A DNA stretch of 6,254 nucleotides, from positions 2,259 through 8,512 of the forward strand of contig LXTH01000219.1 of NCBI GenBank assembly GCA_001643555.1. Direction: 5' to 3'. Source of the DNA: Nitrospirae bacterium SPGG5 (lineage in GTDB: Bacteria; Nitrospirota; Nitrospiria; Nitrospirales; UBA8639). Below, piece by piece: positions 1 through 6,254 of the stretch (positions are counted from its first letter, which is position 1; every line of letters begins with the position of its first letter). Position numbers and translations under genes: made by a program. The notes under the pieces were generated by a model that had not been told where the DNA came from, did no database searches, and was given only the letters and a program-made list of their open reading frames with translations.

Positions 1-1388
1 ACTTCACCTTGCGCATCCGTCCCACCGGTAATGGCTTTCACGACATAGGCCAACAATTTACTTTTGGTTTGTGTGATCTGCGCAATCGTCCGATACACGG
101 CATCCACAGGACCATCGCCGGTTCCGGTTTCTTTTAACACCTCTCCATCAATTTCCAACTCAACTGTCGCAGTTGGCACTTGATTCATGCCGCTTTGCGT
201 GCTGAGGGCTTTCAACGAATACCGCTCCGGTACTTTGGTCGCCGTTTCTGAAACAATTGCTTCTAAGTCTTCCTCGAACAATTCCTTTTTCTGATCCGCT
301 AACCGTTTGAATCGTACGAATGCGGAATTTACTTCCTCATCCGTCAGGGAATAGCCGAGCTTGTTCAATTCTTCCCGAAAGGCATGACGGCCTGACAACT
401 TACCCATCACGAGTCGGCTTTGTGTTAACCCGATGGAATCCGGCTGCATGATTTCATAGGTGCTCTTATCCTTGAGTAGGCCATCCTGATGGATCCCTGA
501 AGTATGGGCGAAGGCATTAGCCCCAACAATGGCTTTATTCGGCTGAACCACCATCCCTGTGATTTTGCTGACCAGCCGACTCGTCTTGGATATTTCTTCG
601 GTGTGAATTTGGGATTCCGCATCATAAAAATCTTTACGCGTCCGCAGCCCCATCACGATTTCTTCGAGTGACGCATTGCCCGCTCGTTCGCCAATTCCAT
701 TAATCGTGCATTCCACTTGGCCCGCACCTGCATGAATGGCAGCCATGGAATTGGCCACCGCTAACCCCAAGTCATTGTGACAATGGACAGAAATGATCGC
801 ACGATTACAATCCCGAACGCGAGTCCGGATCGTGCGAATGATTTCGCCAAATTCTTGTGGAGTCGTGTAGCCTACTGTGTCGGGGATATTCACCGTGCCA
901 GCCCCAGCGTCGATTACCGCTTCTACCACTTCACACAGATAGGAGATATCGGACCGCGTTGCATCCATCGGGGAAAACTCAACGTCGTCTACATAGCTTC
1001 GCGCATGCTTGACCATCTCCACCGCTCGTTTAAGTGCTTGTTCTCGCGTCATGCGAAACTGATGTTTCAGGTGAATATCCGAAGTCGATAAAAAGGTGTG
1101 AATGCGCCGTTTGGGCGCATCTTTCAACGCCTTCCAGGCGGCATCAATATCTTCCGGTTTGGCCCGCGCTAAACTACACACGATTGGGCCTTCGACTTCT
1201 TGCCCAATGCGTCGCACCGCCTCAAAATCGCCCGGCGAACTAAAAGCAAACCCGGCCTCAATAATATCGACATTCAACCGGCCCAATTGTTTGGCGACCA
1301 GAACTTTTTCTTCAACGTTCATACTGGCCCCGGGAGACTGTTCTCCGTCTCGCAGGGTGGTATCAAACATTCTGATGTGGCGTGTCAT
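1..1388 (-). CDS. leuA: 2-isopropylmalate synthase, 3' end outside window
   Basis: This enzyme condenses acetyl-CoA with 2-ketoisovalerate to 2-isopropylmalate, the committed and leucine-inhibited step of leucine synthesis. I translated the open frame by hand: 462 codons with no stop or frameshift from the ATG at 1388 to the window edge. The catalytic TIM-barrel domain has DTTLRDGEQSPGASM at 9-23 (R13 and D14 in the active site), HCHNDLGLAVANS from 202, and ECTINGIGERAGNA ending near 239. The metal ligands are D14, H202, H204 and N238, with the spacing known from the family. GANAFAHTSGIHQDG and KLSGRHAF in the linker region mark it as a true LeuA rather than homocitrate or citramalate synthase, though these are close relatives. 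The C-terminal leucine-binding domain has begun (GDGPVDAVYRTI near 422); about 50 residues are cut off. The start is supported by GGAGG 8 nt upstream. Confidence 0.97.
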   Translation of the reverse strand, partial: MTRHIRMFDTTLRDGEQSPGASMNVEEKVLVAKQLGRLNVDIIEAGFAFSSPGDFEAVRRIGQEVEGPIVCSLARAKPEDIDAAWKALKDAPKRRIHTFLSTSDIHLKHQFRMTREQALKRAVEMVKHARSYVDDVEFSPMDATRSDISYLCEVVEAVIDAGAGTVNIPDTVGYTTPQEFGEIIRTIRTRVRDCNRAIISVHCHNDLGLAVANSMAAIHAGAGQVECTINGIGERAGNASLEEIVMGLRTRKDFYDAESQIHTEEISKTSRLVSKITGMVVQPNKAIVGANAFAHTSGIHQDGLLKDKSTYEIMQPDSIGLTQSRLVMGKLSGRHAFREELNKLGYSLTDEEVNSAFVRFKRLADQKKELFEEDLEAIVSETATKVPERYSLKALSTQSGMNQVPTATVELEIDGEVLKETGTGDGPVDAVYRTIAQITQTKSKLLAYVVKAITGGTDAQGE

Positions 1389-1396
1389 AGGAAAGT

Positions 1397-1401
1397 CCTC
1401 C
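1397..1401 (-). promoter_or_regulatory. Ribosome binding site of leuA
   Basis: GGAGG on the minus strand lies 8 nt before the ATG at 1388-1386. This is a strong Shine-Dalgarno. It fixes the leuA start just outside repeat copy A. Confidence 0.9.
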
Positions 1402-1411
1402 AATAGAGGGG

Positions 1412-1521
1412 ATTCAAAATGGTCCGTCCAGCAAGGCCGCAGCTATTTTGACGCGCGGAGCGTGCATGGAGTACGTGAGCACGGCAAAATGGCGAGAACG
1501 CCGCTGGCAGCCATTTTCAAT
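1412..1521. repeat. Palindromic dispersed repeat, copy A (leuA 5' region)
   Basis: This 110-bp element has inverted ends: ATTCAAAATGG (1412-1422) and CCATTTTCAAT (1511-1521), complementary at 10 of 11 positions. It shares GTCCAGCAAGGCCGCAG (1426-1442) and the 50-base block 1470-1519 with copy B in the ilvB-ilvH gap. In the 50-base block, AAAATGGC (1486-1493) and GCCATTTT (1510-1517) make a perfect 8-bp stem. The middle is shorter than in copy B (about 27 versus 59 bases). It occupies most of the sequence between the terminator and the leuA ribosome site, and I see no good sigma-70 promoter in it. It is non-coding; what it does is unknown. Confidence 0.8.
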
Positions 1522-1527
1522 ATCCTC

Positions 1528-1565
1528 AAAAACAAAAAAGCCTTCACCCCGTTGAGGTGAAGGCT
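1528..1565 (-). terminator. Intrinsic (rho-independent) terminator between pssA and leuA
   Basis: On the minus strand AGCCTTCACC (1565-1556) pairs perfectly with GGTGAAGGCT (1548-1539) around a 7-base loop, followed by TTTTTTGTTTTT (about 1538-1528). The ten-base-pair stem plus U tract is a strong terminator for transcription coming from pssA. On the plus strand the T tract is absent, so it is one-directional. It lies about 305 nt after the pssA stop and about 140 nt before the leuA ATG. It may end the ilv-psd-pssA transcript, or act as the terminator of a leuA attenuator. Confidence 0.88.
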
Positions 1566-1586
1566 ACCCACCTGGTCCCGGGGTCA

Positions 1587-1682
1587 TTAGAGCAATACTG
1601 ACGGTCCAAGGAAACCGCGCAGTGTAAGGCGCTCATCACATAAGAGGAGAGTGGCCCTTCCTTTTCCTTGCCATTTACCCAT
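1587..1682 (-). CDS. Candidate leucine-rich leader peptide upstream of leuA
   Basis: A 31-codon ORF starts at ATG 1682-1680 and ends at TAA 1589-1587. Eight of the 31 residues are leucine, including three in a row at residues 12-14 (CTC CTC TTA at 1649-1641) and two just before the stop. An intrinsic terminator hairpin starts about 21 nt after the stop, and leuA follows. This is the arrangement of a ribosome-mediated attenuator leader such as leuL of enterobacteria, where stalling at Leu codons prevents termination. Weak points: only a poor Shine-Dalgarno (AGG about 11 nt upstream), an in-frame extension further upstream (another ATG at 1724), and only a short candidate antiterminator, AGGTG (1573-1569) with CACCT (1559-1555). 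It does not resemble any protein I know. The alternative is a chance ORF next to the pssA operon terminator. Confidence 0.4.
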   Translation of the reverse strand: MGKWQGKGRATLLLCDERLTLRGFLGPSVLL

Positions 1683-1689
1683 GAGATTT

Positions 1690-1870
1690 AGGACCTGAGA
1701 GAAAATACCTTGGACATCTCGCATCCAATCTTCGGGCCCTCTTTGAACGGGCCTCAATCGACACACCCTCAACATAGCTGTGCTATGCCTCGGGTGTTTC
1801 TCAATCGTTCCGTCCACATCCGACCCAAATCTTGGCGCGACATGGTCCAAGGGATTTTCTCTCAGGTCCT
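1690..1870. repeat. 181-bp element with 26-bp inverted arms (3' of pssA)
   Basis: The arm at 1690-1715 (begins AGGACCTGAGAG, ends CCTTGGAC) matches the reverse complement of 1845-1870 at 25 of 26 bases. Inside are smaller symmetric hairpins: GGCCC (1735-1739) with GGGCC (1749-1753), and a nested hairpin at 1763-1797 in which ACACCC pairs with GGGTGT and CATAGC pairs with GCTATG around a TGT loop. The outer arm begins on the pssA stop codon. No clear target-site duplication is seen. It could be a non-autonomous mobile element (MITE-like), or a structured RNA in the pssA-leuA leader. An ORF runs through it without stops (1850-1587), but it reads through palindromic arms and is probably not a protein. 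Confidence 0.8.
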
Positions 1871-2664
1871 TATTCCTTTGAATTAAACAGAGACTGCGGT
1901 GTGCCCGAGGCGGTTTCTCGTTTTCCTGGAGATTTAATCAACTCCCAACCTTTTTCTAGTAGTCCGGAAGTCGCATACCCCAGACAAATCACAAACAGCA
2001 TAAGCTGGGGGTAGGCCATGACAGATACCAGAATCAATACAGCCCAGACTAAATACATGAAATGATGTTGGCCCTGAAACTTCAGCTGCTTCATACTACG
2101 GTACTTCACGGTACTGACCATCAGAAACGATAGTAACAAACTCAACGCGATCACCACATAGGGGAGGACAGCCTCCGACAAGTGTCCGATATGCTTATCG
2201 AAAATATAAAACGTCGAGATGAAGCCAGCCGCAGCGGGAATGGGCAATCCCATAAAAAATCGACTGTCCCCGCTGCTCCCGGTAACATTGAATCGGGCTA
2301 ACCGAAGTGCGCCGCAAGCCACATAGGCGAACATGATCGCCGCACCTAACATACCAGGAGATTTCAATGCCCAGACATAAATCAAAACTCCCGGGGCGAG
2401 TCCAAAGGAAATGAGATCCGATAACGAATCATACTCAACACCAAACTCGCTTGTACTATCGGTCAAACGCGCGGAGGTACCATCCAACACGTCAAACACC
2501 ATGGCAATCAAAATGGCAATCGCCGCCGCTTCAAAACGGCCATGATACACAAAGAGCACCGAGGCCAATCCACTAAACAGATTACCCGTGGTCAAAATAT
2601 TGGGGATGAGATGCACACCCCGACGACGCTTGCCTTCTTTATTTTTAAAAATGCGGCCTTTCAT
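1870..2664 (-). CDS. pssA: CDP-diacylglycerol--serine O-phosphatidyltransferase (type II, integral membrane)
   Basis: This enzyme joins CDP-diacylglycerol and L-serine to give phosphatidylserine and CMP in the inner membrane, supplying Psd. The CDP-alcohol phosphotransferase signature DG-x2-AR-x8-G-x3-D-x3-D is complete, starting at D61-G62, with metal-site aspartates D58, D61, D79 and D83. The 264 residues contain about seven to eight hydrophobic segments (near 20-40, 45-60, 85-103, 105-122, 140-157, 165-185 and two within 205-240) after a basic N-terminus (KGRIFKNKEGKRRR), as expected for the type II (Bacillus-like) family rather than the E. coli peripheral type. The ATG overlaps the psd TGA, and GGAG lies 5 nt upstream inside psd. 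The C-terminal tail after about 245 is polar and probably variable. The stop codon TAA shares its last base with a 26-bp inverted-repeat arm. Confidence 0.96.
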   Translation of the reverse strand: MKGRIFKNKEGKRRRGVHLIPNILTTGNLFSGLASVLFVYHGRFEAAAIAILIAMVFDVLDGTSARLTDSTSEFGVEYDSLSDLISFGLAPGVLIYVWALKSPGMLGAAIMFAYVACGALRLARFNVTGSSGDSRFFMGLPIPAAAGFISTFYIFDKHIGHLSEAVLPYVVIALSLLLSFLMVSTVKYRSMKQLKFQGQHHFMYLVWAVLILVSVMAYPQLMLFVICLGYATSGLLEKGWELIKSPGKRETASGTPQSLFNSKE

Positions 2665-3311
2665 GTGAACTCCGCGAGTATGGACTCTCCACCCTTAACA
2701 TGATCTCCCACCTTCACACGCACTCGACTATCGACTGGAAAAAATGTATCCATCCGTGAGCCAAAACGGATCAGTCCAAATCGTTCCCCAGGAACGGCAA
2801 CCTCTCCTGGCTCCACCCAACACACTATACGCCGAGCAAGAAGCCCTGCCACTTGCACGCAGAGTACTTTTTTCTTCGACGGCGTTTCGATCATCAGCGC
2901 ATTTTGTTCGTTGTGGACAGTCGCGTCTGGATCGCTGGCATTGAGGAACTGCCCTGGCTGATAAGCCAAATCCACAACAGTTCCGGCACACGGCATTCGA
3001 TTGATATGGACATCGAAAATATTCAAGAAAATGCTGATTCGAATGCTTTGATCTTTGAGATACCTCGGTTCGAATTCCTCTTGAACGGCAATAACCTGCC
3101 CATCGCCAGAAGCAAGAATTAAATCGTCACCTCGAGGGATCGTCCTGGGAGGATTGCGAAAAAACCACCCGGTAAAACAAGCGATTGCGCCTAGAGCAAT
3201 GGAGACTTTTTTGCAACCCAACAATCCCGCTAACACAGCGGGGGCTGCCGCTCCCATAACAAACGGAACACCTTCTCTGGCGATGGGGATCCCTTTTGCA
3301 CGGTCAGCCAT
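2661..3311 (-). CDS. psd: Phosphatidylserine decarboxylase, short pyruvoyl-dependent type
   Basis: This membrane-associated enzyme removes CO2 from phosphatidylserine to give phosphatidylethanolamine. The 216-residue protein belongs to the short class. A hydrophobic hairpin at about 14-51 should anchor it. SGDG (68-71) and FDVHINRMP (99-107) are the conserved active-site segments, with D70 and H102 as likely catalytic residues. The self-cleavage site is G184-S185 in RFGSR, where cutting turns the Ser into the pyruvoyl group and yields a large N-terminal beta chain and a small C-terminal alpha chain of about 32 residues. An in-frame TAG 15 nt upstream rules out a longer form; the Shine-Dalgarno is weak, suggesting coupling to upstream translation. 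The stop TGA overlaps the pssA ATG (ATGA), so the enzyme and the supplier of its substrate are translationally linked, although the product order is reversed relative to the pathway. Confidence 0.96.
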   Translation of the reverse strand: MADRAKGIPIAREGVPFVMGAAAPAVLAGLLGCKKVSIALGAIACFTGWFFRNPPRTIPRGDDLILASGDGQVIAVQEEFEPRYLKDQSIRISIFLNIFDVHINRMPCAGTVVDLAYQPGQFLNASDPDATVHNEQNALMIETPSKKKVLCVQVAGLLARRIVCWVEPGEVAVPGERFGLIRFGSRMDTFFPVDSRVRVKVGDHVKGGESILAEFT

Positions 3312-3348
3312 TCTGATCCATTTCTAAAATCAACACGCGCATATTTTT

Positions 3349-4380
<1,032 letters not shown>

Positions 4381-4412
4381 TTAAGACGGCCAACACCTCC
4401 AGGGATGCTGGT

Positions 4413-4442
4413 AATTTATTGAGTTCTCAGCAGAATGTTCAA
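4413..4442 (-). promoter_or_regulatory. Weak candidate promoter for ilvC
   Basis: On the minus strand TTGAAC (4442-4437) and TAAATT (4418-4413) are separated by 18 bases. Each matches 4 of 6 positions of the sigma-70 consensus. Transcription from here would give a leader of roughly 40-50 nt before ilvC. It is the best match seen in this gap, but such matches arise by chance, and ilvC may simply be read through from ilvH. Confidence 0.25.
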
Positions 4443-4460
4443 AACCTACTCTGGATCTTC

Positions 4461-4544
4461 GTGAAGCGTAATCCGTGAAGCGTTGGGGAAAAGGCGAAAC
4501 GGTGTTTCGTTTGCGTTTCACGCATGACGCTTCACGCTTCACGC
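4461..4544. repeat. GTGAAGCGT / ACGCTTCAC inverted repeat array after ilvH stop
   Basis: On the plus strand GTGAAGCGT occurs at 4461-4469 and 4475-4483. Its reverse complement ACGCTTCAC occurs at 4527-4535 and, overlapping with a 7-base period, at 4534-4542. A related CGTTTCACGC lies at 4514-4523. At the centre CGAAAC (4495-4500) and GTTTCG (4504-4509) form a 6-bp hairpin with a 3-base loop. The whole block can therefore fold as a long imperfect hairpin. It begins on the base next to the ilvH stop codon. Repeats built from GTGAAGCG/GTGAAACG units are, from general knowledge, scattered in intergenic regions of several environmental bacteria; function unknown. Confidence 0.8.
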
Positions 4545-5066
4545 CTAGTTGGCTTTGGCAAGCGGACGCGGTTGACTCACCACCGCGCGAATGGGTTCTC
4601 GCGCAATAGCAATCCGTCCAGTCCGGATGATTTCTTTTATGCCAAGAGGTTGGAGCAACTGAATAATGGCTTGAATCTTTTGCACGGCACCGGTCACTTC
4701 AATCGTATAAGACGTTGGGGACGAATCAATGACATTGGCTCGAAAAATATCAGTAATGCGAAGCGCCTCAGCTCGATCTTCTGCTCGGGTATGCACTTTA
4801 ATCAATGCCGTTTCACGAGTGACGGCATCACTTTCGTTCAGATCAATAACCTTGATGACATCAATAATTTTGTTCAGTTGCTTCAGAATCTGCTCAATGA
4901 TGCGCTCATCACCCGTGGTGACGATGGTCATCATCGACACGGTGGAATCAAGCGTTGGCGCAACGGACAAACTCTCGATATTAAACCCTCTCCCACTGAA
5001 CAACCCCGCCACACGGGACAGAGATCCGGCTTTATTTTCCAAAGTCACAGAAATGATATGTTCCAC
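4545..5066 (-). CDS. ilvH: Acetolactate synthase small (regulatory) subunit
   Basis: This is the regulatory subunit of acetohydroxyacid synthase, which raises the activity of IlvB and mediates feedback inhibition by valine. At 173 residues it has the usual length of IlvH/IlvN. Residues 1-75 form an ACT domain with the family opening MEHIISVTLENKAGSLSRVA and GLFSGRGFNIESL near 22-34. The C-terminal half (about 80-165) is the second ACT-like domain of the family, ending near IIRTGRIAIARE. The start codon is GTG (5064-5066), chosen because the conserved family N-terminus begins there and an in-frame TAA lies 18 nt upstream; AAAGGA about 10 nt ahead is the likely ribosome site. The stop TAG (4545-4547) touches a repeat array directly. 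It follows ilvB, as its partner normally does, but across a 180-bp repeat-filled gap rather than tightly coupled. Confidence 0.96.
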   Translation of the reverse strand: MEHIISVTLENKAGSLSRVAGLFSGRGFNIESLSVAPTLDSTVSMMTIVTTGDERIIEQILKQLNKIIDVIKVIDLNESDAVTRETALIKVHTRAEDRAEALRITDIFRANVIDSSPTSYTIEVTGAVQKIQAIIQLLQPLGIKEIIRTGRIAIAREPIRAVVSQPRPLAKAN

Positions 5067-5095
5067 AACTACAATATCCTTTTACATTGTTAAAG

Positions 5096-5240
5096 TTGTT
5101 GAAAAATGTTGTCCAGCAAAGCCGCAGGCCTCCCGGCCTTCGTAGCCACTTCGGCGGAGTAGGCTTGGCTCGCGGTGCGGACAGGCAGTACGTGAGCACG
5201 ACAAAGGGCCGAGAACACCGCTGGCGGCCTTTTTCACCAA
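5096..5240. repeat. Palindromic dispersed repeat, copy B (ilvB-ilvH gap)
   Basis: This 145-bp element nearly fills the 180-bp gap between ilvB and ilvH. Its ends are inverted: TTGTTGAAAAA at 5096-5106 matches the reverse complement of the right end, TTTTTCACCAA, at 10 of 11 positions. Two sub-blocks are shared with copy A upstream of leuA: GTCCAGCAAAGCCGCAG at 5111-5127 (16/17 match), and the 50 bases 5187-5236 (43/50 by eye). The second block folds into a stem of AAAGGGCC (5203-5210) with GGCCTTTT (5226-5233). The middle holds a further small hairpin, AGGCC-TCCC-GGCCT, at 5126-5139. No ORF runs through it. It looks like a REP- or MITE-type non-coding repeat; whether it moves, ends transcripts or protects RNA is unknown. 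Confidence 0.8.
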
Positions 5241-5246
5241 CTTTTT

Positions 5247-6254
5247 CTACGCAGTTAAAATGGTGTCCGTACTTTCTTTCTTCCCTTTGGTTCCCGGAGT
5301 CTGTCGTTTTTGCAATTCTGGGGGATCTTCCAAAATCATTTCATGGTTGCACCCGCCAGCGGGAATCATGGGATAGCAATTTTCGAATTGATAAACCGGC
5401 ACATCAATAAAGACCGGCTTGTCGATGGAAATTGCTTCACGGATACCATCGTCCACTTCATTCGGGGTGTTAATCCGAAGACCAGCCGCGCCATATGCTT
5501 CCGCGAGTTTCACGAAATCAGGAGTTTCGTCCAAATAACTCGAGGCATAACGGCCTTCATAAAACAGGTCTTGCCATTGTCGCACCATGCCATGGAACCG
5601 ATTATTAATGATAAACACTTTGACCGGCAGTTTTGCGACTACCGCTGTCGCCAACTCTTGGGTGTTCATTTGAATACTGCCATCCCCAGCGATACACAGC
5701 ACCAGTCGATTGCGAAACGCTGCCTGTGCACCTAATGCCGCAGGGAAACCAAATCCCATGGTCCCTAACCCCCCTGATGTGAGCCAGGTATTCGGATTGG
5801 ACAATTGGTAAAATTGCGCCGCCCACATTTGATGCTGTCCCACATCAGTGGAGACCACCGGATCACGATCCTTCGTCAATTGATACAGGCGATCGATCAG
5901 ATATTGCGGCTTAATCAATGCATCAGGATCCTGCGCATAGCTCAGCGGATGCGCGGTCCTCCACTCATTCAACTGATCCCACCACGGTTTGCGCATTTCC
6001 TTCTGGTCACCATTCACCGTGGCTCGCAACACGTTGATCAATTCCCGTACCACACATTTACAATCACCCACGATCGGAATATCCACATGAATATTTTTAC
6101 GAATCGATGTTGGATCAATATCGATATGGATAACCTTGGCATTCGGACAAAATTCCGTGACCTTACCTGTGACGCGATCATCAAACCGTGCGCCCACCGC
6201 AATAACCAGATCTGAATAATGCATCGCCATATTGGCCACATAGGTGCCATGCAT
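5247..6254 (-). CDS. ilvB: Acetolactate (acetohydroxyacid) synthase large subunit, C-terminal part; 5' end outside window
   Basis: This is the catalytic subunit of acetohydroxyacid synthase. It uses thiamine diphosphate, Mg2+ and FAD to condense two pyruvates, or pyruvate plus 2-ketobutyrate, in the first common step of valine, leucine and isoleucine synthesis in the cytoplasm. The 335 visible residues cover the end of the central domain (ARFDDRVTGK near fragment residues 22-31) and the whole C-terminal ThDP-binding domain. The ThDP/metal motif is seen as GDG at 190-192 and NN at 217-218, followed by GMVRQWQ, whose Trp (227) is the position tied to 2-ketobutyrate preference in this family. 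The family is about 560-590 residues long, so roughly 240 N-terminal residues lie beyond base 6254. The Met at the window edge is internal, not a start. The stop is TAA at 5247-5249. It is followed by a palindromic repeat and then ilvH, its regulatory subunit. Confidence 0.97.
   Translation of the reverse strand: MHGTYVANMAMHYSDLVIAVGARFDDRVTGKVTEFCPNAKVIHIDIDPTSIRKNIHVDIPIVGDCKCVVRELINVLRATVNGDQKEMRKPWWDQLNEWRTAHPLSYAQDPDALIKPQYLIDRLYQLTKDRDPVVSTDVGQHQMWAAQFYQLSNPNTWLTSGGLGTMGFGFPAALGAQAAFRNRLVLCIAGDGSIQMNTQELATAVVAKLPVKVFIINNRFHGMVRQWQDLFYEGRYASSYLDETPDFVKLAEAYGAAGLRINTPNEVDDGIREAISIDKPVFIDVPVYQFENCYPMIPAGGCNHEMILEDPPELQKRQTPGTKGKKESTDTILTA

Noticed and set aside
1389..1527. Promoter for leuA between the terminator and the start codon
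   Set aside because: TTGAAA and TTGCTG elements occur, but neither has a TATAAT-like hexamer at acceptable spacing.
777..1560. Plus-strand ORFs opposite leuA and its 5' region
   Set aside because: They are antisense shadows of a confidently identified leuA, with no family resemblance and no ribosome sites seen.
1555..1580. T-box leader (AGGTGGGTAGCC just before the terminator looks loosely like the T-box core)
   Set aside because: It does not match AGGGTGGNACCGCG in register, and I could not find the Stem I elements or specifier loop of a T-box upstream.
1587..1850. 87-residue minus-strand ORF across the pssA-leuA gap, as a full protein
   Set aside because: It reads through the arms and hairpins of the palindromic element, has no good ribosome site at its first ATG and no recognisable family. 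Only its last 31 codons are kept, as a candidate leader.
3304..3342. 13-codon minus-strand mini-ORF overlapping the psd start
   Set aside because: No Shine-Dalgarno and no distinctive codon content. Coupling to psd is possible but the sequence alone does not support a gene.
4491..4512. CGAAAC-ACC-GTTTCG hairpin as an intrinsic terminator after ilvH
   Set aside because: The stem is only 6 bp and is followed on the minus strand by CCTTTTCC, too weak a T tract to call.
4461..4544. Short CRISPR-like array
   Set aside because: Units are 7-9 bases, in both orientations and without spacers of regular length; it is an inverted repeat cluster.

Overview
All genes in this window lie on the minus strand. 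Read 5'->3' from high to low coordinates, the order is ilvB (C-terminal part only), ilvH, ilvC, psd, pssA and leuA (3' end cut by the window). This is a branched-chain amino acid cluster (acetohydroxyacid synthase large and small subunits, ketol-acid reductoisomerase, 2-isopropylmalate synthase). The two enzymes that convert CDP-diacylglycerol through phosphatidylserine to phosphatidylethanolamine sit in its middle. From general knowledge, the order ilvB-ilvH-ilvC-psd-pssA-leuA occurs in Nitrospirota (Nitrospira-like) and in Desulfobacterota such as Geobacter. With GC near one half and this style of dispersed palindromic repeat I lean towards a Nitrospira relative, but there is no rRNA or marker gene here to settle it.

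Region by region: 6254-5247 encodes the IlvB C-terminal part with the thiamine-diphosphate motif. The 180-bp gap 5246-5067 is filled mostly by a palindromic repeat (copy B). 5066-4545 is ilvH, with a GTG start. 4544-4363 begins with a GTGAAGCGT-type inverted repeat array that touches the ilvH stop codon, then has a weak possible promoter and the ilvC Shine-Dalgarno. 4362-3349 is ilvC. 3311-2661 is psd, overlapping pssA (2664-1870) by an ATGA. The longest non-coding stretch, 1869-1389 (481 bp), holds four things in transcription order: a 181-bp element bounded by 26-bp inverted arms that starts on the pssA stop codon; a short leucine-rich ORF; a strong intrinsic terminator; and a second copy (copy A) of the repeat found between ilvB and ilvH. 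leuA then starts at 1388 with a strong GGAGG.

The coding content is ordinary metabolism. IlvB, IlvH and IlvC supply 2,3-dihydroxy acids for valine, isoleucine and leucine; LeuA commits 2-ketoisovalerate to leucine; PssA and Psd make phosphatidylethanolamine at the membrane. The interest is in the gaps. Three different repeat families sit at or within about 15 nt of the stop codons of ilvB, ilvH and pssA. The pssA-leuA gap also has the parts of a leucine-sensing transcription attenuator: a Leu-rich mini-ORF whose stop codon is about 21 nt before an intrinsic terminator, upstream of a leucine biosynthesis gene. The attenuator is an inference and the repeat functions are unknown.
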